Source: an uncultured Porphyromonadaceae bacterium
Lineage (GTDB): Bacteria > Bacteroidota > Bacteroidia > Bacteroidales > Muribaculaceae
NCBI GenBank assembly: GCA_947073495.1
Contig: CAMTMX010000019.1
Coordinates: 1-43,033, forward strand
Direction of reading: 5' to 3'
DNA length: 43,033 bases
Below are positions 22,585 through 32,522 of this stretch, piece by piece; within the stretch, counting starts at the first letter, position 1; each line of letters opens with the position of its first letter. The translations under genes and the position numbers were made by a program. A model generated the notes under the pieces. That model saw only the letters and a program-made list of their open reading frames with translations, was not told the DNA's origin and searched no databases.

Positions 22585-24135
22585 ATGGCAAAGAAACCGG
22601 AATTTCGTCAGGAACTGACCGACCCGACAGGTAAACTCCCACCCCGCGACACAGACCTCGAAGAGGTTGTGCTCGGAGCGTGTATGCTGGAAAAAGATGC
22701 ATATATGAATGTGTGCGACATTCTCGTGCCCGACAGTTTCTATGATCCGGTTAATCAGAAGATATTTCAGGCGATCACAACCCTCGGATTCAACCAGCGC
22801 CCCATCGATATGATGACCGTGACAGAGCAGCTGCGTCATGACGGTGTGCTCGAAGAGGTGGGCGGCGCGATACATATCACAGAACTCACGGCAAGAGTCT
22901 ATTCTGCCGCCAATGTGGAATATCATGCCAGGATAATTGCTCAGAAATATCTCGCACGCAGGCTTATAACCTACGCTTCCACCATTGAGACCAAGGCTTT
23001 TGACGAAAGCAACGACGTAGACGATCTCCTGCAGGAAGCCGAAGGTCAGCTCTTCGACATCTCCCAGACTCAGCTAAAAAGGGAAGTGACACAGATTGAC
23101 CCGGTCATCAACCTCGCCCTCGAACAGATCCAGACAGCCGCGAACAATGAAAGCGGTCTTTCCGGACTACAGACCGGTTATACGGAACTCGACAGAATGA
23201 CTTCCGGCTGGCAAAGTTCAGACCTTATTATCATAGCGGCACGTCCCGCCATGGGTAAGACCGCATTTGTGCTTTCCATGGCTAAGAACATGGCGGTAGA
23301 CTATAATACCCCGATCGCAATATTCACCCTTGAGATGGCGAACGTGCAGCTTGTGAAGCGTCTTATCAGCAACGTGGCTGACCTTGAAGGTGAAAAGATC
23401 AAAAGCGGACAGCTGAGCCCGGAGGAGTGGGACCGTCTCAACTCACGTATACGCACCGTCTATAGCGCGCCTCTCTATCTGGATGAAACACCGGGGCTTT
23501 CCATCACAGAATTAAGGACAAAAGCACGCCGTCTGGTAAGAGAAAAAGGGGTAAGGATGATCATGATCGACTACCTTCAGCTCATGAACGCCACTGGCAT
23601 GAAGCTGGGAAGCCGCGAACAGGAGGTCAGCACAATCTCCAGATCACTTAAAGCTCTCGCAAAGGAGCTCAACATTCCGATAATCGCACTTTCTCAGCTC
23701 AACCGAAGCACAGAAACACGCGAAGACAAACGACCCGTCCTATCCGACCTCCGCGAATCCGGAGCCATAGAGCAGGATGCCGATATCGTATGTTTCATTC
23801 ACCGTCCTGAATACTATACAAAAAGTTCTGAAGACGCCGAGGGGAACGACATCCGCGGTCTTGCCCAATTGATCGTGGCAAAGCACCGTTCCGGTGCCGT
23901 AGGCGATGTGAAATTACGATTCGTCTCAAAATATGCAAAGTTTGAAAACTGGGAACAGGGATACAACATGCTGCAGGAAACACTCTCCGAAGCACCTGTA
24001 AAACTTGGGTCGAGAATGAACTCGACAGACACCAGGGAGCCGTCGCCCTCCCCTTTCTCATTGGGGGCACCGCTGTCGTCGGGACCAATGCCTGACATAA
24101 TGCCGGGACCTGGAGAACAGGATATACCGTTCTGA
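22585..24135 (+). CDS. dnaB: Replicative DNA helicase DnaB
   Basis: 516 aa from ATG 22585; a TTG two codons earlier is less likely. N-terminal primase-binding domain (PRDTDLEEVVLGACML) and C-terminal RecA-like motor with Walker A RPAMGKT, Walker B MIMIDYLQLM, and the SQLNRSTETR loop and arginine finger region. Normal size apart from a Ser/Pro/Gly-rich tail of about 40 residues that ends EQDIPF. That ending is nearly the same as the SSB C-terminal peptide (DDIPF), which is unexpected in a helicase. No intein. Confidence 0.96.
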   Translation: MAKKPEFRQELTDPTGKLPPRDTDLEEVVLGACMLEKDAYMNVCDILVPDSFYDPVNQKIFQAITTLGFNQRPIDMMTVTEQLRHDGVLEEVGGAIHITELTARVYSAANVEYHARIIAQKYLARRLITYASTIETKAFDESNDVDDLLQEAEGQLFDISQTQLKREVTQIDPVINLALEQIQTAANNESGLSGLQTGYTELDRMTSGWQSSDLIIIAARPAMGKTAFVLSMAKNMAVDYNTPIAIFTLEMANVQLVKRLISNVADLEGEKIKSGQLSPEEWDRLNSRIRTVYSAPLYLDETPGLSITELRTKARRLVREKGVRMIMIDYLQLMNATGMKLGSREQEVSTISRSLKALAKELNIPIIALSQLNRSTETREDKRPVLSDLRESGAIEQDADIVCFIHRPEYYTKSSEDAEGNDIRGLAQLIVAKHRSGAVGDVKLRFVSKYAKFENWEQGYNMLQETLSEAPVKLGSRMNSTDTREPSPSPFSLGAPLSSGPMPDIMPGPGEQDIPF

Positions 24136-24252
24136 TATTCCCGGCCAAACCGACCGTAAAACGGCGACTTAACAAAAAGTAACATTTTATTATATTCTGT
24201 GAACCACTTCGCATGTCTTAACGTTTTATTTTCAAACATTAAAATAAAGGTT

Positions 24253-24462
24253 ATGGACAGCAAGGAAAAACATATTAAAGATAACGAATCGGTCAATGCC
24301 GACATGATCGCCAACTCATTGAAAGCTGAAGGGCGCGAACGTCACCGTGAAAACACCCGTAAAATCAACCGTCTCTGGCTATGGCTCGGAGTTCTCGTAT
24401 TGATTGCCATACTTCTCTATTGGCTATTCAGCATGGGATTGATGAAAGGTATTGCAGGTTAA
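24253..24462 (+). CDS. Small single-pass membrane protein A
   Basis: 69 aa from ATG 24253; upstream readings extend into the T-rich leader. Hydrophilic, charged N-terminus (DSKEKHIKDNE) and one transmembrane segment near 45-60 (LWLWLGVLVLIAILLYWLF), then a short GLMKGIAG tail. Positive charge before the segment (RKINR) suggests N-terminus in the cytoplasm. The 49-aa protein encoded 18 bases downstream shares the same membrane segment. Function unknown. Confidence 0.75.
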   Translation: MDSKEKHIKDNESVNADMIANSLKAEGRERHRENTRKINRLWLWLGVLVLIAILLYWLFSMGLMKGIAG

Positions 24463-24480
24463 TAACAAGACCGACTGATT

Positions 24481-24630
24481 ATGAAAGAAAACGAAAGGCA
24501 TGAATCAAGCGGCAAGAAATGGAGCCGCATCTGGTTATGGCTCGGAGTGATCGTCTTAATAATAATTCTCCTCTGTTGGCTCTTCGGGATTGGCACTGCC
24601 GAAGATATCACGGGAGTCTCCAACGGATAA
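24481..24630 (+). CDS. Small single-pass membrane protein B (49 aa)
   Basis: Reads from ATG 24481 to TAA 24630. N-terminus MKENERHESSGKKWSRI, then the membrane segment LWLGVIVLIIILLCWLF, then GIGTAEDITGVSNG. The segment is nearly the same as that of the 69-aa protein upstream (W-L-W-L-G-V-x-V-L-I-x-I-L-L-x-W-L-F), so the pair arose by tandem duplication. It is short and easily missed by gene callers. A terminator follows at 24708. Role unknown. Confidence 0.75.
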   Translation: MKENERHESSGKKWSRIWLWLGVIVLIIILLCWLFGIGTAEDITGVSNG

Positions 24631-24707
24631 TCAGATAATAATTTATCACCCGGCAATTCATAGTCCTATTCAAAGGGCTCACCATGTCTCAATAGACCGG
24701 GATGACT

Positions 24708-24738
24708 GCCCCCTGAGTTCACACTCCGGGGGCTTTTT
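24708..24738 (+). terminator. Intrinsic terminator after the small membrane proteins
   Basis: 11-base arms (24708-24718 with 24723-24733, one mismatch), a 4-base loop, then TTTTT. Confidence 0.88.
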
Positions 24739-24786
24739 GGGATATATTTGAATTTTGAATGTTTTGTATTGTGGGCATATACCTAA

Positions 24787-24817
24787 AAAAACAGGCAATG
24801 AGCCAAGCTCATTGCCT
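24787..24817 (-). terminator. Intrinsic terminator after rpmH
   Basis: A perfect 11-bp stem (24793-24803 with 24807-24817) with a 3-base loop. On the minus strand GTTTTTT follows. It serves leftward rpmH. Confidence 0.88.
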
Positions 24818-24845
24818 ATTGTTCATTGCTAACCGGGTCTCCGGA

Positions 24846-25001
24846 TTACTTGCTCGCGATATGGTCAGACACAGTAAGTGAAGCGCGACCTTTTGCGCGA
24901 CGACGAGACAAAACTTTGCGACCGTCTTTAGTCGCCATTCTCTCACGGAAGCCATGTTTGTTTACCCTTCTACGGTTTGAAGGCTGGAATGTTCTTTTCA
25001 T
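24846..25001 (-). CDS. rpmH: 50S ribosomal protein L34
   Basis: 51 aa from ATG 25001 ([18 protein letters not shown]), the standard L34 start. Upstream in-frame residues belong to the leader. Very basic, with the conserved [22 protein letters not shown] core, and a few residues longer at the C-terminus than the E. coli protein. Part of the large ribosomal subunit. Divergent from efp, with a clear promoter for each. Confidence 0.97.
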   Translation of the reverse strand: MKRTFQPSNRRRVNKHGFRERMATKDGRKVLSRRRAKGRASLTVSDHIASK

Positions 25002-25037
25002 TGTATATTGATTGTTTAATTTCTGATTTTCGGAGTG

Positions 25038-25069
25038 CAAAATTAGGAAATATCTTTCAGTTTCACAAA
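25038..25069 (-). promoter_or_regulatory. rpmH promoter
   Basis: On the minus strand TTTG (25069-25066), 20 bases, TAATTTTG (25045-25038). The predicted leader is about 32 bases. Confidence 0.8.
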
Positions 25070-25152
25070 TTTCTGCCTATTTTTTTATGGTCATCAATCG
25101 TTTATAGCCATCTATCTACCGTTTCTCTCTTTCTTTTTATCCATTTTTTTAT

Positions 25153-25160
25153 TAATTTTG
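25153..25160 (+). promoter_or_regulatory. -7 box for efp
   Basis: TAATTTTG, with a TTTC/TTTT-rich stretch about 20-25 bases upstream. Leader of about 66 bases. Confidence 0.65.
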
Positions 25161-25230
25161 CACCCGAATAAGGGGGCAACCTATTCTTACCCCTTTCCTG
25201 ACAAGAATCAACAAAAACACTTTTAAGCAT

Positions 25231-25797
25231 ATGATGAACGCTCAAGACATCAAAAACGGCACATGCATCCGCATGGATGGTCGTCTTTATTTCGTTGTGG
25301 AATTCCTTCACGTAAAGCCCGGCAAGGGTAACACTTTCATGCGCACAAAACTCAAAGACGTTGTCGATGGCCGTGTTCTCGAACGCCGTTTCAACATCGG
25401 TGAGAAACTTGAAGACGTGCGCGTGGAGCGTCGTCCTTACCAATATCTTTATGCTGACGGCGGTGACGACATCTTCATGAACAATGAGACATTCGAACAG
25501 GTGCCCATCAATAAGGAACTCGTGACCGGAGCCGCATTCATGAAAGAAGGTGACACTGTAGAAGTTGTCAGCGACGCTTCGACTGAGACTGTGCTCTACG
25601 CAGAAATGCCTATCAAGACTGTGCTCAAGATAACCTATACCGAACCGGGGCTCAAAGGCGACACTGCAACCAATACACTCAAGCCCGCTACCGTGGAGAC
25701 CGGAGCAACTGTACGTGTGCCACTCTTCGTAAACGAAGGTGAGCTTATAGAGGTTGACACCCGCACAGGGGAATACGTAGGCAGAGTAAAGGCTTAA
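25231..25797 (+). CDS. efp: Translation elongation factor P
   Basis: 188 aa, three OB/KOW-type beta domains in the usual order. EF-P relieves ribosome stalling at proline runs. The tip loop reads [11 protein letters not shown], with the central lysine at the usual modification position. [11 protein letters not shown] and LKGDTATNT are family signatures. The first of two adjacent ATGs is chosen by length. Heads a run efp-glycosyltransferase-radC with gaps of 6 and 8 bases. Confidence 0.96.
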   Translation: MMNAQDIKNGTCIRMDGRLYFVVEFLHVKPGKGNTFMRTKLKDVVDGRVLERRFNIGEKLEDVRVERRPYQYLYADGGDDIFMNNETFEQVPINKELVTGAAFMKEGDTVEVVSDASTETVLYAEMPIKTVLKITYTEPGLKGDTATNTLKPATVETGATVRVPLFVNEGELIEVDTRTGEYVGRVKA

Positions 25798-25803
25798 CCT
25801 GAA

Positions 25804-26814
25804 ATGTCGCAAACCGTTCCCCTTCTCTTTTCAATCATCGTCCCGGTCTACAACCGTCCTGACGAGATTGCCGATCTGCTGGCAAGCCTTGCCAAGCAGA
25901 CCGACAAAGGTTTTGAGACTGTCATTGTGGAAGATGGCTCAACCGTGAGATGCGAGGAACAATGCGAGGCCTACAAAGAAAAAACTCGAGTAAAATATTA
26001 TTACAAAGATAATGAAGGGCGCAGCATCGCCCGGAATTACGGTATCGTCAGAGCCGACGGAGACTATCTTATCTTCGTCGACTCTGATTGTATTTTACCG
26101 CCCGATTATATCGAGAAACTGCGAGATTCGCTCAACGCCAATCCGTCAGACTGTTTCGGCGGTCCGGATGCGGCTCATGAATCTTTTTCCGACACCCAGA
26201 AAGCAATCAACTATGCCATGACCTCATTTCTCACCACAGGTGGAATCCGGGGCGGCAAAGTGTGCATGGAGAAATTCACCCCCCGCACTTTCAACATGGG
26301 GTTCTCCAGAAAGGTATATGAGAAGGTCGGAGGATTCAGGGAAATGTTTAGCGAAGATATCGATATGAGCACACGCATACGCCTTGCCGGATTCAGCATA
26401 ACCTTATATCCTGATGTGGCAGTCTTTCACAAGCGACGCGTGGACTTTAAAAAATTCTGGCGACAGGTACACGTCTTCGGGATGTCTCGAATCACACTGC
26501 AGCTGTTGTATCCGGGATCAATGAAGGCGGTCCATTGGCTCCCCGCCCTATTTGTGACAGGCGCCGCCATCATGATTATCGGGGCATTCTTCTGCAAATG
26601 GGCACTTATCCCTTTGCTCATATATATTCTCGCCCTTTGGATATGGGGCATAATCTCTACTAAAAGCCTTAAGATCGGAACCATGGGAGTGGGGGCGTCA
26701 ATGGTGCAGCTCACAGGCTACGGCACAGGCTTTATCCGGGCTTATGTCTGGAAAATAATACTTCGCCACGGAAGAGACATCAACGATGAGATCGAACGTA
26801 GGCGCGGAAAATAA
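25804..26814 (+). CDS. Family 2 glycosyltransferase, membrane-anchored
   Basis: 336 aa. GT-A fold: SIIVPVYNRPDEI at 10-22, VEDGST, and the DxD motif in VDSDC (near 96-98), with EDIDMSTR as the likely catalytic-base region (near 185). Two or three C-terminal hydrophobic segments from about 245 to 290 anchor it in the inner membrane. It transfers a sugar from a nucleotide donor; donor and acceptor cannot be told. The neighbours are unrelated housekeeping genes. Confidence 0.9.
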   Translation: MSQTVPLLFSIIVPVYNRPDEIADLLASLAKQTDKGFETVIVEDGSTVRCEEQCEAYKEKTRVKYYYKDNEGRSIARNYGIVRADGDYLIFVDSDCILPPDYIEKLRDSLNANPSDCFGGPDAAHESFSDTQKAINYAMTSFLTTGGIRGGKVCMEKFTPRTFNMGFSRKVYEKVGGFREMFSEDIDMSTRIRLAGFSITLYPDVAVFHKRRVDFKKFWRQVHVFGMSRITLQLLYPGSMKAVHWLPALFVTGAAIMIIGAFFCKWALIPLLIYILALWIWGIISTKSLKIGTMGVGASMVQLTGYGTGFIRAYVWKIILRHGRDINDEIERRRGK

Positions 26815-26822
26815 TATATATC

Positions 26823-27557
26823 ATGACAGACCATCCCTCTCCCCTTTATTACTCCGAAACAGATGTCATCTATCAGCCACGCACGGTAAAGGAAATGGAT
26901 CCTGACCAACAACCGCGTGAAAAGGCTGAGAAATATGGATGCGGGGTCCTTTCAATTCCGGAACTTTGGGCATTGATTCTGCGCGTAGGCACTTCCGGAA
27001 TGCCCATAACGGAACTTTGCCGTAATCTCATGCACGACAACAGCGACTCGCTCCACAAGCTCGAACGCAGAAGCCGCGCCGAACTAAGACAAATAAAAGG
27101 GATAGGCACCACAAAAAGCATCCAGGTTGAGGCTGTTATCGAGCTTATCAAAAGATATTGCTCGGAAGAGATTCCGATAGAAGAACCGATAAGATCTTCC
27201 GACGACATTTTCAAGCGGATGAGGTTTAAAATTGGAAACCTTGATCATGAAGAAGTCTGGATCCTTCTGCTCAACAGGCGCAATCAGATCATGAAGGAAT
27301 ATTGCCTTTCCACCGGATCAAGCACTGCCTCCATATTCGATCTCAAAAAAGCCCTTAAATTCGCGATAACAGAAAATGCCGAGGGCGTTATAATGGTCCA
27401 CAACCACCCCTCGGGAGGAACCGTGCCAAGTCCGCAAGACGACAAAATCACACATGACCTTAAGAAAGGGTGCGAGTATCTTGGATTGACCATGCTGGAC
27501 CACGTGATCGTGACAAGCAACGCTTATTACAGTTATAACGACAATGGAAGAAAGTGA
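26823..27557 (+). CDS. radC: RadC-family JAB/MPN-domain protein
   Basis: 244 aa. An N-terminal helix-hairpin-helix region (LRQIKGIGTTKSIQ) and a C-terminal JAMM metal motif, HNHPSGGTVPSPQDDKIT, with both His and the Asp present. Complete for the family. The biochemical role of RadC is still unsettled; it is not established as a repair protein. Ends the efp transcript, convergent with nagZ; a small CATTCC/GGAATG hairpin (27560-27575) lies between. Confidence 0.93.
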   Translation: MTDHPSPLYYSETDVIYQPRTVKEMDPDQQPREKAEKYGCGVLSIPELWALILRVGTSGMPITELCRNLMHDNSDSLHKLERRSRAELRQIKGIGTTKSIQVEAVIELIKRYCSEEIPIEEPIRSSDDIFKRMRFKIGNLDHEEVWILLLNRRNQIMKEYCLSTGSSTASIFDLKKALKFAITENAEGVIMVHNHPSGGTVPSPQDDKITHDLKKGCEYLGLTMLDHVIVTSNAYYSYNDNGRK

Positions 27558-27589
27558 TTCATTCCCGACGGAATGCCATATACCGCAAG

Positions 27590-28825
27590 TTATCTTGCAA
27601 GCTTTCTGTATAGGGTATCTGTTCCGTGGCTTACCTCTTCCCTCAGTCCCGACAGACTGAATGACCTCGGTTCGAATGCCCCTGCCAACAGTTTATAAAA
27701 TAGAATTCGACGGCAACGGTCGTCTATCACCGAAATCTCCATATCTCCATTCCTTATCATTTCAACTACACGGGATATTTCCAAAGAAGTGTTTCCCGGC
27801 GCGACAACTATGTCTGCACCCGCATTCAAGGCGGCATAGGCTCCATACCCCTCAACTCCTCCCATATTCAAAGCGTCTGTCAACACAAGACCACGGAATT
27901 CCAATTCATTCCTCAACAGGTCTCCTATCACAACCGGAGAGACAGCCGCAGGGAGAGACAACGGATCAATTGCCGGCACCGCAAGATGTCCTACCATGAC
28001 GCCGCTGAGTCCGGCGTCTATATAACTTTTAAAAGGATATAAATCTATACTGTCGAGCTGGTGCAGCGACCGGTTGATTACAGGTAAAGACCTGTGGCTG
28101 TCTTCTTTGGGACTTCCATGACCGGGAAAATGTTTTGCCACACTGATGACCTTCCCTGATTCAAGACCTCTTGCATAAGCCACCCCCAGGTCTGCAACCC
28201 TGACAGGGTCTCCACCGAACGATCTGCTCCCTATCACTCCTCGGGGATTTTCAGTGACATCTATCACCGGGCCCAAGACCATGTTTATGCCCACACGACG
28301 ACATTCCCTCGCCACTTCCGCGCCATAATCGAAAAGAAGCGATTCGTCGGCACGCGGACCCAACTTGCCGTTTTTAGGGAAATCGGGAGCGTCGGTGAGC
28401 CTCATGCCCAACCCCCATTCTGCATCTATGGCTATGAACAGAGGCACCTCGGCATCCGACCCGATCGACGCCATGACTGTGGCAGATTCCAGATTCCCTT
28501 TCAGCAAAACCACTCCACCCACATGAAGATCTGAAATGTAACTTTTAAACTTCTTCATATTGAGAGAGTCGTCGCTGGCATAAATCGCAGGCATAAAACA
28601 TTGCCCCACCCTCTGTTCAAGCGTAAGGGAAGACAACACAGAATCCGCCATGTCCATGACCGTTCCTGTCAAGTCTACATTATGCACAGCGACATTGCCG
28701 ATAGAATCCATATCAGCAATGCCGCCATCTTCTTTCGCATAATCTATCCCGCCTCCTTTGCAAGAGACGAAGCATATCAATGCTATAATCCATATATAGA
28801 TCCTACATCCCCTCATAAAAATCAT
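27590..28825 (-). CDS. nagZ: GH3 beta-N-acetylhexosaminidase-like lipoprotein
   Basis: 411 aa from ATG 28825, whose ATGA overlaps the stop of the upstream nucleotidase gene. Lipoprotein signal ends FVSC (MRGCRIYIWIIALICFVSC). GH3 catalytic parts: KHFPGHGSPKEDSH (the His-Asp acid/base dyad of NagZ-type enzymes) and VLTDALNMGGV with the nucleophile Asp. Likely trims GlcNAc from peptidoglycan fragments or glycans in the periplasm or at the outer membrane; classical NagZ is cytosolic, so the lipid anchor is a difference. The symbol marks family, not proven substrate. Confidence 0.88.
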   Translation of the reverse strand: MIFMRGCRIYIWIIALICFVSCKGGGIDYAKEDGGIADMDSIGNVAVHNVDLTGTVMDMADSVLSSLTLEQRVGQCFMPAIYASDDSLNMKKFKSYISDLHVGGVVLLKGNLESATVMASIGSDAEVPLFIAIDAEWGLGMRLTDAPDFPKNGKLGPRADESLLFDYGAEVARECRRVGINMVLGPVIDVTENPRGVIGSRSFGGDPVRVADLGVAYARGLESGKVISVAKHFPGHGSPKEDSHRSLPVINRSLHQLDSIDLYPFKSYIDAGLSGVMVGHLAVPAIDPLSLPAAVSPVVIGDLLRNELEFRGLVLTDALNMGGVEGYGAYAALNAGADIVVAPGNTSLEISRVVEMIRNGDMEISVIDDRCRRILFYKLLAGAFEPRSFSLSGLREEVSHGTDTLYRKLAR

Positions 28826-30396
28826 TTTGACACGCTCTTTACAAACCTCCTGTCTTGAGAAGGCGCGACCGGAAGTCCAAGGTCCTGCTGGCGCATGAAC
28901 CAATGCAATATCGGGACACTGACCTCGTGACCATCTTCCCAGACTTTTTCATGATTCGCAAGAGTGACCATATCGTCATTGCCTTCGGCGACATAATCTA
29001 TAGTTCCCACATAATATGTCTTTTCCGGATCAAGTTCTTCTCCGTCGACCACAAGCCTGACGAGATTATCATCTCCATCCACAACGGCACGCACATTCCC
29101 GCTGATCGCCTCCCCTCCTTTTCGGGCAGCGACGTTCATCGCATCGAATATATCCTTACCCTTTATTTTCATTATTATAAAACGGTTTGAGAAAGGATAG
29201 GTGGAAAGAATCTGACCTTCGGTAATGTCGCCGACAGCCATATCCTGGCGTATGCCCCCTATATTCATAATTGCAAGATCAATCCTTGGAATATCCACAC
29301 CTGCATTTCTTAGGGAATCCGCGATATGGTTGGCATACCAATAACCGAAATCTGCGGTGAGGTTAGCCATTCCGGGAGAATTGTTGCGCATATCATATAA
29401 AGACGTGGCTATTGCATGGCTGTTGACAGAATCCACCACATGCTTATATGGCTTAAGAAACTCTATTATCTTCTTGTCGTAGATCTCTTCAGGAAAACGG
29501 CTGGTGACGGGAATTAGTTCATATTTGACCTTACCGCCGTCCATGTCTTGCAGATTGTCAAGGTCTATTTCAAGTTTGCCGAGATTTCTCCCATACTTAC
29601 CGGTCTGAACAATTCTTACAGGACGACCTTCTGAATTTTCTATAAGGGAAGGATATTTCCCCGGGTTGGCGGGGTCTATAAGGGTATGGGAATGGCCGCC
29701 TATTATAACGTCGATATCTTTGCTTGCCTTGGCAAGATCGACATCGCCGGGCTTACCATTAGACGTCACATATCCGATATGTGTCACAGCGACCACTACA
29801 TCGCATTTTTTCTTATTCTTAAGATAAGCCGCGGTTTCGTTAGCCACAGGAATCACATCCTTATAATTCACTTCTATACATTTATCCGAAATAAGACTCT
29901 TGGGATCGATATTGATGCCGAAGAACCCTATTTTCTTGCCATCGATCTTCTTGATAACATACGGCTGCATAACTCCTTCCATCGCGGTCCCGTCAAAGTC
30001 ATAGTTTGCAGACAGACGCGCCCCTTTGAGAGTCTTATATTTTTCCGCAAGATCATCCATCCCGTTGTCAAATTCATGATTCCCGAGCACATTTATGTCG
30101 TAACCAAGCATATTGGCGATAGGATATTCCACTTCCCCCCGAAAATATTTGAAATATAACGATCCTTGCACGATGTCGCCGGCGTTGACAAGAATGACAT
30201 TCCTGTCTGCTTTCCTGACAGAATCTATCACCGCTTTCAGCTGGAGCATTCCTCCTGTGCCGTCTTTATTTGGTTCGATAGCGGAGTGAGTGTCGTTCGT
30301 ATGTAAAATCACAAGTTTCCCGCCCGCTACCGGGAAACTTAAGGCGGCGAGTCCCAACATTGAGACCGCCGCCTTAGTTATTATTGATCTGATCAT
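28822..30396 (-). CDS. UshA-like 5'-nucleotidase / metallophosphatase
   Basis: 524 aa with signal peptide (about 1-25). N-terminal calcineurin-like phosphatase domain with metal motifs HTNDTH, GDIVQGS, GNHEFDNG, THIGY and GGHSHT. C-terminal 5'-nucleotidase domain from about 335, with NIGGIRQD and YPFSNRF. Both halves are in one reading frame. Periplasmic hydrolysis of nucleotides to nucleosides is the family role. It starts 6 bases after gpmI and overlaps the following nagZ start, forming one operon. Confidence 0.92.
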   Translation of the reverse strand: MIRSIITKAAVSMLGLAALSFPVAGGKLVILHTNDTHSAIEPNKDGTGGMLQLKAVIDSVRKADRNVILVNAGDIVQGSLYFKYFRGEVEYPIANMLGYDINVLGNHEFDNGMDDLAEKYKTLKGARLSANYDFDGTAMEGVMQPYVIKKIDGKKIGFFGINIDPKSLISDKCIEVNYKDVIPVANETAAYLKNKKKCDVVVAVTHIGYVTSNGKPGDVDLAKASKDIDVIIGGHSHTLIDPANPGKYPSLIENSEGRPVRIVQTGKYGRNLGKLEIDLDNLQDMDGGKVKYELIPVTSRFPEEIYDKKIIEFLKPYKHVVDSVNSHAIATSLYDMRNNSPGMANLTADFGYWYANHIADSLRNAGVDIPRIDLAIMNIGGIRQDMAVGDITEGQILSTYPFSNRFIIMKIKGKDIFDAMNVAARKGGEAISGNVRAVVDGDDNLVRLVVDGEELDPEKTYYVGTIDYVAEGNDDMVTLANHEKVWEDGHEVSVPILHWFMRQQDLGLPVAPSQDRRFVKSVSK

Positions 30397-30402
30397 TTTA
30401 TT

Positions 30403-31911
30403 TTATTCGGAAATAAGATCTTCACCTGTCATATCAGCCGGCTGCGGGATGCCCATGATGTGGAGAAGCGAGGGAGCCACATCAGCAAGACGTCCGTCTT
30501 TCACTTTCGCATCCTTGTTGCCGATATATACAAACGGTACAGGGTTCAATGAATGGGCTGTATTTGGTGTTCCGTCTTCATTTAGAGCGTGATCTGCATT
30601 GCCGTGGTCTGCAATGATGATAGTGCCATAGCCATGAGCCTTTGCAGCCTCCACAACCTTTTCTACACACTTATCAAGAGTCTCCACAGCCTTCTGGATA
30701 GCGGGATAAACACCGGTGTGACCCACCATGTCGCCGTTTGCGAAGTTGACAACAATGAAATCGTATTTCTCTGTGTCGATCGCAGCCACAAGTTTCTCAG
30801 TCACTTCCGGTGCACTCATCTCAGGCTGAAGATCATAAGTTGCAACCTTAGGTGATGGAACGAGGATACGGTCTTCACCTTCGAACGGAGCCTCGCGACC
30901 GCCATTGAAGAAGAATGTCACATGGGCGTATTTTTCAGTCTCGGCGATGTGGAGCTGCTTCTTGCCTGCTTCAGAAACAACCTCTGATATTGTATCAGGC
31001 ACATCCGACTTTGAGAAAAGAATATGGACCCCCTTGAACGAATCATCGTATGGAGTCATGCAATAATACTGAAGGTCAGGAATGGGATTCATGCCGTCTT
31101 CAGAATGCTGGGTGAGGACGGTGGTAAGCTCCTTCGCACGGTCATTACGGTAATTGAAGAATATAACCACATGACCTGCGCCTATTCTTCCGTCGACCCT
31201 GTCGTTGACGATAGGTTTGAGGAATTCATCTGTCACACCTTCTGCATACGATTCCTCTACAGCCTCTATGACATTTTCGGTGTGTTTACCCTCTCCATAG
31301 ACAAGAAGATTATAAGCCTCCTTAAGACGCTCCCAACGGTGATCCCTGTCCATGGCATAATATCTTCCGATCACTGAAGCGATAGTGCCGGCACTCTTGT
31401 CGCAGTGATCCTTGATTTCTTTAAGAAAACCGGCACCGCTTTTGGGGTCGGTGTCACGACCATCCATAAAACAATGGAGATACACCCTCTGTAGATCATA
31501 TGCCTTTGCAGTGTCGCAGAGCGCATAGAGATGATCGAGGCTTGAATGCACACCTCCGGCAGATGCAAGCCCCATAAAGTGGATCGGGACATTGTGCTTC
31601 TGTGCATATGAGAACGCACTCTTGATCTCTGGATTTTCTGCGAAAGAACCGTCTTTAATGGAGCGGTTGATTTTTACAAGATCCTGGTATACGACCCTAC
31701 CGGCACCGATATTAAGGTGACCTACCTCGGAATTACCCATCTGTCCGTCAGGCAGACCGACATTTTCGCCACTTGCCTCTAATTTTGAATTGGGATAATT
31801 TGCGAACAGCGAGTCCATGTAGGGAGTCGGAGTGTTGAAAATTGCGTCGTCCTTGGCGTGGTCACCCAGACCATAACCGTCAAGGATTATCAATAATGCT
31901 TTGTTTGACAT
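30403..31911 (-). CDS. gpmI: Cofactor-independent phosphoglycerate mutase
   Basis: 502 aa from ATG 31911 ([14 protein letters not shown]). Interconverts 3- and 2-phosphoglycerate. Mn-binding and catalytic motifs: LDGYG, GNSEVGH with the nucleophile Ser, [21 protein letters not shown] and IIADHGNAD. Normal length. First gene of the gpmI-ushA-nagZ operon. Confidence 0.96.
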   Translation of the reverse strand: MSNKALLIILDGYGLGDHAKDDAIFNTPTPYMDSLFANYPNSKLEASGENVGLPDGQMGNSEVGHLNIGAGRVVYQDLVKINRSIKDGSFAENPEIKSAFSYAQKHNVPIHFMGLASAGGVHSSLDHLYALCDTAKAYDLQRVYLHCFMDGRDTDPKSGAGFLKEIKDHCDKSAGTIASVIGRYYAMDRDHRWERLKEAYNLLVYGEGKHTENVIEAVEESYAEGVTDEFLKPIVNDRVDGRIGAGHVVIFFNYRNDRAKELTTVLTQHSEDGMNPIPDLQYYCMTPYDDSFKGVHILFSKSDVPDTISEVVSEAGKKQLHIAETEKYAHVTFFFNGGREAPFEGEDRILVPSPKVATYDLQPEMSAPEVTEKLVAAIDTEKYDFIVVNFANGDMVGHTGVYPAIQKAVETLDKCVEKVVEAAKAHGYGTIIIADHGNADHALNEDGTPNTAHSLNPVPFVYIGNKDAKVKDGRLADVAPSLLHIMGIPQPADMTGEDLISE

Positions 31912-32003
31912 AATTTTATATCTTTTTCTATATATTTTCAATAATTATAAAGCCTAAAAGTTCAGGCAAGAGGGAAGATTTTCCATAAATAGGATTCAGT
32001 CTG

Positions 32004-32011
32004 CAAAAATA
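32004..32011 (-). promoter_or_regulatory. -7 box for gpmI
   Basis: TATTTTTG on the minus strand, with TTTC about 21 bases upstream. Leader of about 88 bases. Confidence 0.6.
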
Positions 32012-32063
32012 CTCAAAAATTTTCATTCATGACGAAAAACAGACCAATAAAAGTGTAAAACAA

Positions 32064-32092
32064 AGACAGCCTCCAGAATAGGGAGACTGTCT
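32064..32092 (-). terminator. Intrinsic terminator after rplS
   Basis: 11-base arms (32064-32074 with 32082-32092, one mismatch), a 7-base loop, then TTGTTTT on the minus strand. Confidence 0.8.
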
Positions 32093-32131
32093 CTTGTTTT
32101 GATTCTTGAGAACTTTAGAAAAGATTCCTGA

Positions 32132-32497
32132 TTATTTTTCAGCCTTCTTAACGTAACGTTCTTTGATGCGTGCCTTCTTACCTGTAAGATTACGAAGGTA
32201 GTAAAGTTTTGCACGACGCACCTTACCAAGCTTGTTGACTGTGATAGATTCGATAAACGGAGACTCGATGGGGAAAATTCTTTCCACACCCACACCATCA
32301 GAGATTTTGCGAACTGTGAAACGCTTTTTGTCTTCATGACCGTTGATGCGGATAACGACACCACGATACTGCTGGATACGCTCCTTGTTACCCTCTTTGA
32401 TACGGTATGCAACTGTGATTGTGTCGCCGGGTCCGAATTCATCGAACTGCTTTTTGGGAGTGGCGAAAGCCTCCTCCGCGATCTTGATTAAATCCAT
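32132..32497 (-). CDS. rplS: 50S ribosomal protein L19
   Basis: 121 aa, standard length. [22 protein letters not shown] and the closing [12 protein letters not shown] match the family throughout; the C-terminal [12 protein letters not shown] is basic. Binds 23S rRNA near the 30S interface. Transcribed alone between a strong promoter and a terminator. Confidence 0.97.
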   Translation of the reverse strand: MDLIKIAEEAFATPKKQFDEFGPGDTITVAYRIKEGNKERIQQYRGVVIRINGHEDKKRFTVRKISDGVGVERIFPIESPFIESITVNKLGKVRRAKLYYLRNLTGKKARIKERYVKKAEK

Positions 32498-32522
32498 TGT
32501 CTTGTTGTGATTTAGTGATTAC

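Noticed and set aside
28826..28903. N-terminal extension of the GH3 lipoprotein
   Set aside because: It overlaps the nucleotidase coding sequence and would spoil the lipoprotein signal.
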